NCBI RefSeq assembly: GCF_023278565.1
Contig: NC_064680.1
Location: 558,001 to 622,000 of the forward strand
Reading direction: 5' to 3'
Length of the DNA stretch: 64,000 nt
Source: Colletotrichum lupini
Lineage: Eukaryota > Ascomycota > Sordariomycetes > Glomerellales > Glomerellaceae
The notes beneath the pieces are model-generated. The model ran no database searches. It had not been told where the DNA came from and saw only the letters and a program-made list of their open reading frames with translations. A program made the position numbers and the translations under genes. Shown in pieces: positions 11,127 to 22,199 of this stretch; the first letter of the stretch is position 1; each line of letters begins with the position of its first letter.

Positions 11127-12844
11127 TCATTGCTGCGACACATCAACCTTTGTCCACCAAAACTCCGACTCCTTTCTCGCCCAAGTATCGGCACACAACC
11201 GCGCCGGAACCCCCGCCTCACCCCCAATAAGCTCCTTATTCTCCTCCGCAAACACCAACGCCTTGGGATCCTCCGCCACGTACCGCTCCCACGTGGGCCT
11301 CTCCGGCGCGCTCTCGCCCCGCACGGCATTCGGATCGCCCGCCACGATGAAGCTGGCGAGGTAGGCGTTCAGCGTCAAGCACAGCTCCTTTTGCGTCGGC
11401 GAGATTTTTGTTTTCGCGGGCTCGCAAGCCTCGTAGTACATGTTCTCGCCGTGGCGCGCGCGGTCGAGGAGGGAGCTCTCGAGGCCCCATTGGTAGAGGT
11501 AGACGGGGAGCGCCGGGTCCGCGCGGGAGGCGAGGTCGGCTGTTTGGCGGACGGGCGCGACGTAGGCGTATTGGCCGTAGGCGATTTCGAGGCGGCGGTA
11601 TTGCGCACCTGTGCCGTCGAGGGATTCCTTGTAGGGTGAGGTTGGGATGATGAGGGGGTCCGGGTAGAGCTTGTCAATGGTCTCGACGTCCTCTTTGGAG
11701 AGCAGGGGAAGCAGGTCGGCAAAGAAGGAGGTGAATTCGTCAGATTTGGAAACCTTTTTGGAGATGTAGATGGAGCCTTCGTTGCGGTTGAAGCCCGTCA
11801 TGATGGGGACTTTGCGCCACTTGTTGAGGCGCCAGGATTCCATTGGCGGGCGGGGGATGATGTCGCCGTCGACGACGGGCTGGAAGGCCCAGCGGAGGGA
11901 CGGGTTGTACTTGTCAAAGACTGCGATTTGGGCCTTTTGGACGACCTCGGTGGGCGCTGCGCGGAGGTAGGCGAAGGTCTCGGCGGCGGAGAGGTCTGGC
12001 GGGCAGCCTGTCTCTGCGAGGAAGTCTGCGAACTGGGCTTCGTGAATGGGGGCGCTGTAGGGGCGGACTGCGCGGGATGTTGGGGCGCCGGACTCGAGGA
12101 TGACTTTGTGGAAGAGGGGTGGGTTGTATTGGCCTTCGTCGTTGATGAGGATGTGGCCGATCTGGGGTTGTTTGTCAGACTTGAGTCTTCTCTTTCATGG
12201 TAGAAAGGAAGGTCACTGTGAGGACTTACAGAGTGTGCTCCGGCGGAGATGCCAAAGAGGGTGACGTTGTTGGGGTCTCCGCCGAATGCCGTGATGTTGT
12301 CGCGAACCCACTCGAGAAGAATGAGTTGATCTTTCAAACCGAGATTCACAGAACCCTCCTCGAAACTCTTAGTGGATGGTAGGAAACCGAGAGCTCCAAT
12401 TCGATAATTGAAGGAAACTGCAATAAAAGCCTGTCCCGAGTTGGCCAGGAACGAAGCCGTGTTGTGCATCATGGCGGTGCCTCTGTTGAATGCGCCGCCG
12501 TGGATGTACACGGCAACGGGCAGCAGTGTCTCATTTCGAGACGACGAGACGGGCCGGAAGACGTTGGCGGTTAAGCAGTCCTCGCTGTACTCAAACGCTG
12601 GACCGCCTGGGAAGAGTTGCTTGCCCGGTGCGACGGGACCCCATTTCGAGGCGTCGATTTCCTTTGTTGAGGGTTGGACTTTGACCGGTGCGCGGAACCT
12701 GCGATCTCCTGTTGGCGGGAGCGCATACGGAATACCCTTGAAGGCTTCGACTGGCCGGGGGAGACTATCTGACACGACTGTGCCGATGACGGTTCCCTGG
12801 GTGAGTTTCACTGAGGGACGGGCATCTTGAATTGTCGAACCCAT
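11127..12844 (-). CDS. Type-B carboxylesterase / lipase, cytosolic
   Basis: Exons are 12844-12230 and 12161-11127 with a 68-bp GT-AG intron; the product is 549 residues, typical of the alpha/beta-hydrolase carboxylesterase family. Visible motifs: the substrate-entry segment AFKGIPYALPP (34-44), the second signature SEDCLTANVF (87-96), the oxyanion-hole HGGAF (115-119) and the nucleophile elbow GISAG with Ser200. An acidic-residue site, TGFNRNEGS, follows after the intron, with a candidate catalytic His in ARHGENMYYEA near the C-terminus. The sequence has no signal peptide, so an intracellular enzyme acting on small esters or xenobiotics is likely; the true substrate is unknown. I chose the ATG at 12844 (CACAATGG); upstream codons are open but lack an ATG. 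It is divergent from the MFS permease gene, with 922 bp between the starts. Confidence 0.88.
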
Positions 12845-13766
12845 TGTGAATGTCTCTTGGAGTTTTGACTCTGCCTTGACGGTGTGTAAAGACAAGTGAT
12901 TGAGTTGAGTTTAGTTGAAGTGTCTCAAGCCGCAGTTCACAACTCGCAACCGGGGTGCATCCCACGAAGCTCTTATCGATAATCGGCGGTTGCTCGTACC
13001 GGCTTGCCGATGAGTTGCAGTTGACTTTAACACACCCTCTTTCTCGGACAAGGTCCGGATAGTGAATGACCTGACTAGTAATACTCCGTAGTTATCGAAT
13101 GGTGCTTGGCGCCGTGGCGGGAAAGGCTTGATTAGGCGTTAAATGATTGTGAGAACGACTCAAAGAGGCTATTGATACCGGGGCTTTCCCGCGGGGACGA
13201 TACGGCCGATTTCGGCGCGACGTGCTTTCGGGCACAGATCTGGGCGCCGGACTCCCCCTTTCGACTTTCGACATGTTGAACAGAGTCAACAAATGCCCCC
13301 CGTTCCCGGCTTATCAGCCCCCGTCCGACTTGTGCTATCGGACGGGCCCCGACTCATGGGACCCCCCCGGCACGACTTCCCCGCGATAGCCAACTGCCAT
13401 TATTTCCTAGTGCACCCAGCTGAATTCCCAGTCTTGCGGATAACGTCGCCCGTAAAATGTGGTTCTATATGGATCTGGGTTCAGATAAGACGTCCCATTG
13501 ACGGACTCCTGGGCCTCCGCGTTATCATACCTATCTGCCTAGTAGTTTACCCCGGACTGGGTAGCGTGTCGTGGTCAGGGTTGTCGAGATAATGACCAAT
13601 TGGCAATGAGACATTAAAGGAGTTATCCCTCTCGTCAGAGAGACGGGAAACCCTTGGAAAAGTGGTAGGGAGGCTTCATCTTTGAATCTCCTTCTTCTCA
13701 GGATCACCACTCTTACCTTGTTCAAGTCTTTGTTTTCGAAGTTCCCCGCCTACATCGACAACAACA
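12845..13766. other. Shared divergent promoter region (esterase / permease)
   Basis: This 0.9 kb separates two divergent start codons. It contains a cluster of GATA-factor-like motifs in the permease-proximal half, listed separately. No gene is visible. Confidence 0.5.
13493..13536. promoter_or_regulatory. Cluster of three HGATAR motifs upstream of the permease
   Basis: AGATAAG starts at 13493 on the plus strand, TGATAA is at 13522-13527 (minus) and AGATAG is at 13531-13536 (minus). All lie within 44 bp and 231-274 bp upstream of the permease ATG. HGATAR is the binding site of AreA/NIT2-type nitrogen regulators, and paired sites are typical of nitrogen-catabolite-repressed genes. Their function here is inferred. 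Confidence 0.4.
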
Positions 13767-15430
13767 ATGACCGAGAAAGTGTCCAAAGACATCAAGGTCG
13801 CCGAGGATGGCCTCGAGCCGACAAAGTCCTTCACGACGGGCGAGGTCGCGCACCTCGACGAGTCCGAGGCCTTTCTCCAGGAGAATAATATCACAGAAGA
13901 GTATCTCGCCGAGCTCGTCAACGACAAGGAGAAGAACCGACGCCTGGTCCGCAAGATTGACCTCATGATCCTCCCTCTCCTGGCCGGCACCTACGTCTTG
14001 CAGTACATTGACAAGCAGGCGCTGTCCTACGCCGCCGTCTTTGATCTCTTTTCCAGCACGAGCGTCACGCAGACCGAGTACTCGTGGTTTGCGAGTATCT
14101 TTTACCTGGCCTACCTGGTCGCTGAGTACCCATGGGTCTACATTGCGCAGAAGACGCGCATGGGCAAGGTGGTGGCGGGATGTGTTCTGTCGTGGGGTTC
14201 GGTGTTGATGATCACGGCTGCGTGCTCCAACTTCCCTGGACTTGCAGCGTGCCGTTTCCTCCTTGGAGTTTTTGAGGCGCCCATCACGACGTGCTTCATG
14301 ATGATGGTTTCCATGTGGTGAGTCTCGACGTCTCGCTCCCCCCTATGTCGACATTGTCCTAATGCGTGCATTCAGGTACGTGCGATCTGAACAGCCCATG
14401 CGAGCAGGACTCTTCTACTGCTGCAACGGTGTCGGCAGCATGCTCGGCGGCGTTCTCAGCTACGGCATCGGCCAAATCGACTCTTTCCCCGTCTGGAAGG
14501 CCGTCTTCCTCATCTGCGGCGGCATCACCGTTGTATGGGGCGGCCTGCTCCTCGTCTTCCTCCCAGACAGCATCCTGAGCGCCAAGAGATTCTCCCTCGA
14601 GGAGCGAGCCCTCCTCGTCGGCCGCGCGCGTCTCGCAAAGACGGGCGTCCTTAACAAGACCATCAAGTGGTACCAAGTCAAGGAGGCCTGCCTCGACCCC
14701 CAGGTCTGGCTGCTGACACTCTTCGTCCTGCTCAACGAGGTCATCAACGGCGGCGTGGCCAACTTTGGCAAGCTCATCATCAAGGGGCTCGTTACTGACC
14801 CGCTGTTGACCACGGCGCTGGGAATCCCGCAGGGCGCCTTCCAGGTCTTTTGGATTCTCACGGGTGCCTACACCGCATCCAAGTTCCGTAACCAGCGCAC
14901 GACCGTCATGGCGGTGTGGCTCATCCCCACCATTATCGGCTGCTGCATGATCTGGAAGCTGGATAGAACGCATTACAAGGTCGGCGTCCTGTTCGGCTAC
15001 TACATGATTGGCTGCTACGTCGCTTCCCTGGTCCTGGCCCTGCAGATGCCGGCAACGAACCTCGGAGGATACACCAAGCGTATCACGGCCTCGGCCATTG
15101 TCTTCACGGCGTACTGCGTGGGTAACATTATTGGGCCTCATGCGTTTTTGGCCAAGGAGGCGCCGTTGTACGCGACTGGGTGCAAGCTTATCCTCGCGTG
15201 CTCGGCTTCGCAGGTGGCTATTGCTGTTGGGTTGCGGATGCTGCTCATTCGCCGCAACAAGCAGAGAGATGCTGCTGCGGCGGCTGCTGGTATCTCGCCT
15301 GATGCTGAGCACGATGATGAGGGAGTTGACTTGACTGACAAGGAGGTGAGTTTCCCGAGCTTCTGTGACCCGCAAGAGACTTTGATAACTAACATGTGGA
15401 CAGAATCCCAACTTCCGTTATGTATTATAA
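13767..15430 (+). CDS. MFS transporter, allantoate permease (Dal5-like) family
   Basis: Three exons, 13767-14317, 14376-15345 and 15404-15430, give 515 residues; the last exon adds only the terminal NPNFRYVL, an ending common in this family. The hydrophilic N-terminus (about 60 residues) is followed by RKIDLMILPLLAGTYVLQYIDKQALSYA, the canonical first helix and DKQ loop of anion:cation symporter MFS proteins. Next come the SWFASIFYLAYLVAEYPWVY helix and the RFLLGVFEAPITT segment. About twelve hydrophobic helices can be counted, with a central cytoplasmic loop after FLPDSILSAKRF. Family members import allantoate, ureidosuccinate, small peptides, or carboxylates and vitamins across the plasma membrane; the substrate cannot be told from sequence. 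Three GATA motifs upstream fit nitrogen control. Confidence 0.88.
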
Positions 15431-16420
15431 GATGTTTTAGAGCGGGACCTGTTTTAAAGATGACTATAGACAAGAATCTGTTTAGAGCGACAATTATGAG
15501 ACCATGTTGATTCTGAGAATCGAAATTGAACTGTGAAGCGTAGTAGAACGTAGCCCGAGATTGCCCACAGAAAGCCGGAGATGCGGCTGGGCAGCCGGCC
15601 GGGTGGCTGTATCCCCAGGCTGTGACTGTGGGTATCAGACACGGAAAACCCTCTAGGTAGATCGAAGCATCTATAGCTTTGTCATCCTTGATAGCTCGTC
15701 CCCTACTTATTTCGTCAGTGGAACCTGGACAATGTGACTCAACCATAGATCCTTAGGACGGGCGTCCGCTAAGTCGCAGCTATCGGATACAATACTAAGT
15801 CAGTCGTCTCTCTCAAGGCCACAATACACAGTCTCGGAGGGATTCGCAGCGGAAAACTTGGGGATGAAATCATATTCGTATTGACAGTCTGGCAGCTGCG
15901 CCTAGACGTGTGAGACCCGTATCTGTACCATGACGAACACCTTAACGGCCACGGCTTTTTCAAGGCCTGCATCAATCTGCGGCACGGAGGCTATCATAGT
16001 AGCCCCAGAATCCTCGACCATGGGAGACCATCAAGGGTGGCACGAGAATCCTTCGCTAGCCGGGGCGTGGGAGTGGAGCAAAGATATTGCATCGGGAGCG
16101 AAGGGGGTGAGGGCGAGTGGTCACTGGGGACTTTTGTGGTAGTTTGTCTTGATCTCGAACGCGGAAAATCTCATTTTGTTGGGTAGTCGTGAACCATTCC
16201 TATGCCATTTTCCTCTCCGCAGAGAGCCGGACGCCTCGAATTGGCGATATACCATGCAGCCAACTCTAGATCCATGATGTCGACCGACCAGACCGAACGA
16301 CTAGACCTTTTTGACAAGTCAGCCCAACCGTCCGACTGTTGTAAACAGCCCTTTTGCGAGCCGTACAATAAAACTCCCGACGTACCATCCTTCCCCCCCG
16401 AGGTCGCATCCTTTCAGCAT
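15431..16420. other. Intergenic region between convergent permease and eS21 genes
   Basis: About 1 kb between the 3' ends of two convergent genes. A 70-codon open frame at 15930-16142 has no recognisable features and I do not call it. Confidence 0.45.
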
Positions 16421-16840
16421 TTAGCGCTGGCCGGACCAGACAGCCTTGACGAGGCCATCGCGCTGGGCCAGACGGTTGAAGGCATCGTCGCTCTCGCCCA
16501 TCGCACGAACGAAACCGGAGAGGGCGTAGACGTGGTTCTCGCCGGGGACGGCGCGGCCGTTCTCGTCAACCTTGGCGACGGAGATCTGGACGGAGGCGTG
16601 GTCCTTGGCCTTGATGATGCGGTTGGTGGCGCTGCACTTGCGCGGAACGTAGCTATTCGACGAGAAAAAAAACAAGAGGTTAGCATGGGACTCTCGATAT
16701 CGAATTTTTGGTGTAGTCGCGCTTTTCCCGCGAAAGCTTCCTCCTCTCGATTTCGTCTCGCGCGGGCATTTCGTGGGATGGTTCGGTATGGGGAGGGGGA
16801 TTTCTCACAGATCGACGATCTCGCCCTTGTCGTTCTCCAT
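16421..16840 (-). CDS. RPS21: 40S ribosomal protein eS21
   Basis: Exon 1 (16840-16809) encodes only [10 protein letters not shown] plus two bases; a 156-bp GT-AG intron (16808-16653) follows, then exon 2 (16652-16421). The joined product is 87 residues, the usual size of eS21. [40 protein letters not shown] and [20 protein letters not shown] follow each other directly, as in eukaryotic S21. This small-subunit protein sits near the platform and takes part in 40S maturation. A very short first exon followed by a relatively long intron is common in fungal ribosomal protein genes. The gene is divergent from SLX4, with 632 bp between the starts. Confidence 0.97.
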
Positions 16841-17472
16841 TGCTGCGGCTTGCGTTCGGGGTTGACTAGAAGCAAGTAGGTGGTGGTTTGCGTGGATGTT
16901 GTCGTTCGCGGGGTCGAGATGCGGGAGAGCTGTGGTAGACTGACTGCCTTCTTTTTTCGAAATTTCGTGTGGGCGGGCCGAAGCGGCAGGAAAGGGTTGA
17001 GATCACGTGGATCTAGCGACGGCTGCTTACCTCATACTGGAGATAAGATAAGAAACCTGTCATCGCCAAAATGGAAAGAACGGTCTGTGCTTCGATGACC
17101 AGGGTGCTCTTTCTGACCCCTGCTGCAGATACCTTACTACGTACGGTACGTACCCACAGCCGTCTAGGCCTGGAACTCGGGCCCCTCCACTCCACGCTTC
17201 CTACTGCTGCTGCTGCGCGTTGGCGGGTGCTTTGTTGATGTTCAAAGTCGACGGCGTGAATTCCATCTAAACTGCCACCGCCACTCGAATACGCCCCTCT
17301 CTCCCTCCACCGGTCCGTCTGACTTCGCAAGGGGACAACTGATGCCTCCGTCATCTGTATAACACAAGCGATTGTTTTCTCTCGCCGGCACACCCACGAA
17401 TCGTTCAATCTGCTGCGAGTCGCATCAAAAACATGCGCTTTGCGCATCACGACGGGTTTGCCGAGATTCACG
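16841..17472. other. Divergent promoter region (eS21 / SLX4)
   Basis: This 632-bp region must hold both promoters. It carries a CTG-type trinucleotide run near 17202-17215 and an upstream reading frame that overlaps the SLX4 start, listed separately. Confidence 0.5.
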
Positions 17473-17504
17473 ATGGGGTCGCCGTTTCGAAGCACCCGTC
17501 ATGA
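17433..17504 (+). promoter_or_regulatory. Upstream ORF overlapping the SLX4 start
   Basis: An ATG at 17433 opens a 23-codon frame that stops at 17502-17504. It overlaps the SLX4 ATG at 17473 in a different frame. A uORF that ends past the main start usually lowers translation. Whether it lies within the transcript is not known. Confidence 0.35.
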
Positions 17505-20283
17505 CGCCTATAAACTCTCCTCTTCACCGATCTTGCCATCCCTCGACCAGATCAAGTCACAATTCCCCAAGCAGCCACCCATACGAAGCCCCATAGCTGC
17601 CACTTCCACACCAACACATGCGAGCCATCACTTCGCCAATCCCTCGAGCTTCCTTCGCCGGGAACCACCTGCGATTGACTTGACGACGCCATGTAGAGAT
17701 GAACCTGCGCCACATCGACCACAAGAAGAGGAGGAGGTCACAGTGATATCCATTGCGAACGTACCCAGACCGAAACGCAAGAGGGGCGTCAAAGTTCTTG
17801 AGAAAAAGGCGTTCCAACCGCCTTCACCCTCCAACCCGATCAAAGATGCGTCTGCCAGTCCACCAGGGAAGAAGTATGCGAACCCCAAGAAACCAGCTGC
17901 AAAGTCTGAGAAAAAACCCAAGACTGCAAAGCCCAAGGCAGCAACAAAGAAGAGTGGTGTTCAGAGTCGCCACTTTGCGAAGCCCAAGTCTGAAGGCAAA
18001 GAGGATTCACCTTTACCACCACCAGAAACAGAGCAGGATGCCAATGAGCCATTGGAGCTCGAGGCGGCATTAAGACGTCGTGTGGACTGGACACCGCCGC
18101 CAGCCGACAATGGCATGACTTCAGGATCGAAATCTTCCCAGGCCATCGACCTCCTATCCTCGACTGTGAAAAGCCCAGGGCGTGCCGCGTCGAAGGAAAC
18201 GTTCGACAATCTTTTCGGAAAGTTTGGTCGGCCGGACGAGGAATTGAAGAGACCCTCGGCTGAGCCGTCCGATGGCGACAGACCGGTGTTGAAGAAGAGG
18301 AAGTTGATCGAGACAGTGCCCATCAACGAATCGTCAAAAATGGGGCCACCTCAGAAGGGGCCCTTGAAAGTAAAAGCACCGAGGAAGAAGCCACGTACAA
18401 TCACCGAACTGGCCACGGCAGCCTATGCGGTTCCAGATGCTACAGAACAGGAGCAGCCGTCTGCGGCTCCAGTCGAGAGTGTCGAGGCCGGAGAAGAGAC
18501 TGCCAAACCTAAAGGAAAGAAGAGAACATCCAAAGCAAAGAAACCAAAAAAGGCTCCTCCACCTGAACCCATTCTGTTGTCACCAACTGCAGCCCTCAGA
18601 CAAGCTGCGAAGCAAGATTACGTTTTCGGGACTTCGAGCCAGCTGGCACGTGAACACTCGCCTACTTTCCTCAAGGATCTCCAGTCTGCGCTGCAGGCAT
18701 CAAATTCAAAGAGAGAAGATCATTTCGTGACTCCGATCAACAGCGACGAAGTTGAACCAGAACCCAAGCAAAAGCTTTGGGACGTAGGCGCGAGAGATGA
18801 GGATGGCAGGCTGCTGGATTTGGAAGTCATCCATCTTGCCGACACTCCACAAACAGCACCGCACGTTGCAGATGGCCTCAATCCTTTTGGTTATGCTGGA
18901 ATCGATCAAACAATGGCGGCCCCGCCACCTCATATGCCGTCAGATGTCTCTTTCCCGGATATCGAAGACCTCCTGGCAAGAGACATGGCAATCGACTTGC
19001 CGCCACATCCTATTGTTTCTACACAAGAGAAAGTAAATGCGCCATTACCGGCTCACATGTTGTCGGACATGTCCTTTCCAGATATTGACGATCTTCTGGG
19101 AAAAGAGACCGATCAGAATGGCAAGCCTCAGACTCAGAAACAAGCATTACCCTCTTCGCCGCCTCCTAGGTCAGTCGAAATCACATCTCAGTCTGTGGAA
19201 GTGCTGTTGGTCTCTTCTGGTTCTGGACCAAACCATGTGGAAAAAGCTAGCACTCTGCCACCACTGGAGTCACCGCCAGTACAAGCCTCTGAAGCGTCCA
19301 AGCCTGTAGCGACGGAGGATACGGCCCCAGAGATAGCGAAACCAGACTTTAGTCTCTACACTGACAACCAACTTGCGCGAGAGATTTCGTCATACGGATT
19401 CAAACCAGTCAAGCGAAGGCAAGCCATGCTTGCACTTCTAGATCAGTGCTGGGTGGGCAAGCAAAGGACTGCCCTTTCATCGCTTCCCACGAACCGCCCC
19501 ATCACGACCACGTCCCCGGCGCAAGCTGCTGCCAAGTCACAGAAACCAGCAACCACCGTTTCTCCCAAGAGGCCGCGTGGTCGCCCGCGGAAGACCAGCC
19601 TAGTTGAAGCTGAAGCTGAAGTTGAAATGCCTTCCAGTGAGCCGCCACCGTCCGCTCAGCCGCCACCACCTTCTCCCAAACGAGGCCGTGGTCGACCGAG
19701 GAAGAATGCCGAGTCGACGACAGCTACTCCCTCGACGGCCAGTAAGAAGGGCAAGTCGAAAGCAACGTCTGGCGCATCAAAAGAGCCGAAAACATCTAGG
19801 AAGGCGGCCTCGGCAGTGGCATCACCGCCTCGGAAGAAAACGAAAGTGACAAAGGTCATCGAGATCCCAGATTCTGAATCAGAAGGGCCGCTTTCCTTGT
19901 CACCATCGCCATGCTCTTCACCCGAGCCGACTTTCTCACCAGCCCCCGAGGAAGCTTCAGTGTCAATTGGCGACGATACAGAAATGTCACTCGCAGCGTC
20001 CCAAAGCCAGCGATCGGAAGTCTTGTTCGCGCGTATCACTGAAGCTGTGACCTCGTCGCATCCAACGACAGACCCCAAGAACCCGTCCTTCCACGAGATG
20101 ATGCTAATGTATGATCCGATTGTGCTTGAAGATCTTGCTGGTTGGCTCAACACCGGACAGCTATCCCGGGTCGGGTATGACGGTGAAGTCTCGCCGACAG
20201 AAGTGAAGCAGTGGTGTGAGTCAAAGAGCGTTTGCTGTCTGTGGCGCGAGAGCTTGCGAGGAAAGGAGCGGAAGCGGTACTGA
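17473..20283 (+). CDS. SLX4: SLX4, scaffold of structure-specific endonuclease complex
   Basis: An intronless frame of 936 codons. The first in-frame ATG is at 17473; upstream codons are open but lack ATG. SLX4 binds the SLX1 nuclease and other nucleases and directs them to branched DNA at stalled forks and recombination intermediates. Most of the protein is disordered and rich in Lys, Pro and Ser. There are two internal repeats of SFPDIxDLL (about residues 495-503 and 533-541). Near residues 625-660, YTDNQLAREISSYGF followed by KPVKRRQAMLALLDQCW matches a conserved fungal SLX4 block. Two AT-hook cores (RPRGRPRK near 700 and RGRGRPRK near 736) suit DNA binding. The C-terminal 80 residues (MYDPIVLEDLAGWLN, then the VKQWCESKSVCCLWRESLRG tail) form the helical SLX1-binding domain. 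The first 30 codons (KLSSSPILPSLDQIKSQF) also look conserved. Confidence 0.88.
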   Translation: MGSPFRSTRHDAYKLSSSPILPSLDQIKSQFPKQPPIRSPIAATSTPTHASHHFANPSSFLRREPPAIDLTTPCRDEPAPHRPQEEEEVTVISIANVPRPKRKRGVKVLEKKAFQPPSPSNPIKDASASPPGKKYANPKKPAAKSEKKPKTAKPKAATKKSGVQSRHFAKPKSEGKEDSPLPPPETEQDANEPLELEAALRRRVDWTPPPADNGMTSGSKSSQAIDLLSSTVKSPGRAASKETFDNLFGKFGRPDEELKRPSAEPSDGDRPVLKKRKLIETVPINESSKMGPPQKGPLKVKAPRKKPRTITELATAAYAVPDATEQEQPSAAPVESVEAGEETAKPKGKKRTSKAKKPKKAPPPEPILLSPTAALRQAAKQDYVFGTSSQLAREHSPTFLKDLQSALQASNSKREDHFVTPINSDEVEPEPKQKLWDVGARDEDGRLLDLEVIHLADTPQTAPHVADGLNPFGYAGIDQTMAAPPPHMPSDVSFPDIEDLLARDMAIDLPPHPIVSTQEKVNAPLPAHMLSDMSFPDIDDLLGKETDQNGKPQTQKQALPSSPPPRSVEITSQSVEVLLVSSGSGPNHVEKASTLPPLESPPVQASEASKPVATEDTAPEIAKPDFSLYTDNQLAREISSYGFKPVKRRQAMLALLDQCWVGKQRTALSSLPTNRPITTTSPAQAAAKSQKPATTVSPKRPRGRPRKTSLVEAEAEVEMPSSEPPPSAQPPPPSPKRGRGRPRKNAESTTATPSTASKKGKSKATSGASKEPKTSRKAASAVASPPRKKTKVTKVIEIPDSESEGPLSLSPSPCSSPEPTFSPAPEEASVSIGDDTEMSLAASQSQRSEVLFARITEAVTSSHPTTDPKNPSFHEMMLMYDPIVLEDLAGWLNTGQLSRVGYDGEVSPTEVKQWCESKSVCCLWRESLRGKERKRY

Positions 20284-20677
20284 TTCGGCGCCTATGTTAT
20301 GCATTTACGATACCCATTGAATAGTCTTGCATTGGTTAGACACGGTCGTCACAATAAGATTCCTGGTGTTGATTGAGATGATCCCCTGTCGCCGTCTCGT
20401 CAACAACCTTCATAGCACATGATTATTCTTCATTCAAGATAAATCCGATTGAGAGACGTTGTTGTTCGAAATGATATTCCCCGAATAAGATGACATGTGC
20501 GGTTAGGCCGCACTGTCTGGCGTTGTAAGTGTTGATGAGAGTTAGCAGCAGGGCGCGGTCACAGGGCGCACACCGAACCTCGGCAAAAACGTCAACCCCC
20601 GCCGGGTCGGTGATCTTTGTCCCAGACACCTCATGACCTTCGACTCGAGCTGATCGACTGTCACCACCAGGTTCCCA
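20284..20677. other. Intergenic region between SLX4 and Nudix gene
   Basis: About 0.4 kb holding the SLX4 3' end and the Nudix promoter; nothing else is visible. Confidence 0.45.
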
Positions 20678-22157
20678 ATGCCTTCGTTATCACCATTATC
20701 CCATCCAGGTAGACTCTCTTCATTAAGAAACTCATTGAAACAATCAATTCGATACCCAAGCTTCTCATTGCACTCATTTCCACGTTCGATTGCGACGCGC
20801 ATTTCGAGCAGGGATCTCCAGCCAAACACGTCACTCATAGCAACGCCTGTTTCACGCACCGTCCGACAACAAGCGGGCGCATCAAATATCATCATCATGT
20901 CACAGCAACGTTCATCTTCTTCATCGCCGCCTAAGCGCGAAAGAGAGGTTATGGAGCCTCGGCCCAGTGCGAGGTGAGTTCCGCTCATAATTAGACATGC
21001 AGGCTCGGCGTCAGCTCACACAGCCCGGCCCATAGCATCTTGCTCCTCTCACCGACAAACCAGGTCCTTCTGCTGCACCGGGTGAAGACGTCCACATCCT
21101 TCGCATCGGCACATGTATTCCCCGGCGGGAATCTCGATCCATTTCACGATGGAGAGATCCCGCCAAGTGATGCCCGTGAAAGGCATGAGGACGGCCACGC
21201 GTATCGGCTAGGTGCCATCCGTGAGTGCTTTGAGGAGACGGGCATCCTCCTCGCCACTCGGAAGGGCTCTGATGACAAGTCTACTCTTGTCAATGTTCCC
21301 ACGGCGGAAAGAGAGAAGGCTCGCAAGCAGATTCATAGCGGCAAGTTGCGCTTTAGCGAATGGGTCGACAGCGTGGGCGGCGTCCCCGACATTGGTAAGT
21401 AACGAACCATTACGTCAAGCGCTTTCATCGCAAGACGACGCAAAAGATTCAGTATCACTCACGCTTCCAAACAGGACGCCTCATTCCCTTCACCAGATGG
21501 GTAACGCCCACCAACGTGCCCAAACGCTTCACAACGCAAATGTACATTTACATGCTCCCGCACTCGGCCTCAACCGGCGCCGACGCCGCCGAGAACGAAA
21601 TCATCGTGCCGACCCCGGACGGCGGCGTAGAGCACACGGCTGCCAAGTTCGACGACGCGTGGACCTGGCTCTACCGCGCCGACAAGGGCGAGATCATCCT
21701 CTTCCCGCCGCAGTATTACCTCCTGTACCTGGTCTCACAGTTCTGCAAGGCCGCGGCACCGTCCCCGGCGCCCGGCAAGGGCCATGGCGACGCGTACTTT
21801 GCGTCGCAGAGGCGGGGCCTGCTGGATTTCCTTCACAGAGCGCCTACCGCCGTTACCGAAGCGGGTCGGAAGCAGCCTTCGTCTGAGATTCCGTGGGCGC
21901 ACAAGGTGATGAGCCCGCATAACTTGTTCATTCGCGAGGGGGATAATCGTATCGTGCTCGGGCTTGATAAGCCTGGTCCCGAGCTCAAGGGGTCGGGCCG
22001 CGGAGGCGATTGGGAGAGGGTTGTGTTGGTCAAGTTTACGAGGGACGGTCCGCGCAAGGTCGAGGTGAGGGGTCGCGAGGAGGTGTTGAGGGAGGAGAAG
22101 GAGGCGAAGAGGGCTAGGGAGGCGGAGGAGGAGAGCGAGGGGAGATATAAGCTTTGA
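20678..22157 (+). CDS. Nudix hydrolase, NUDT19 / acyl-CoA diphosphatase-like
   Basis: Exons, counted from the better start, are 20897-20973, 21036-21394 and 21475-22157, giving 372 residues. The catalytic Nudix box is split, as in the NUDT19 subfamily: the glycine-rich entry HVFPGGNLD is followed by an insertion and then RLGAIRECFEETGILL, which supplies the REXXEE metal-binding residues. C-terminal FTRWVTPTNVPKRFTTQMYI is a conserved NUDT19-type block. Such enzymes cleave CoA esters or similar diphosphates; the substrate here is unproven. ATG 20897 has A at -3. An in-frame ATG at 20678 in weaker context would add 73 residues rich in Ser and Arg with a single acidic residue, like an organellar presequence; the span given starts there. 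The protein ends in YKL, which is not a canonical peroxisomal PTS1. The C-terminus is highly charged. Confidence 0.85.
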
Positions 22158-22167
22158 AGCTGTGGTC

Positions 22168-22168
22168 A

Positions 22169-22199
<31 letters not shown>
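22168..22199. repeat. (GTC)n microsatellite
   Basis: About nine to ten tandem GTC units lie directly after the Nudix stop codon, in the presumed 3' UTR. Such arrays are prone to length change between isolates. Confidence 0.9.

Noticed and set aside
15930..16142. 70-codon open frame between the permease and eS21 genes
   Set aside because: No motif, no clear promoter or intron structure, and composition not distinguishable from chance; left as intergenic.
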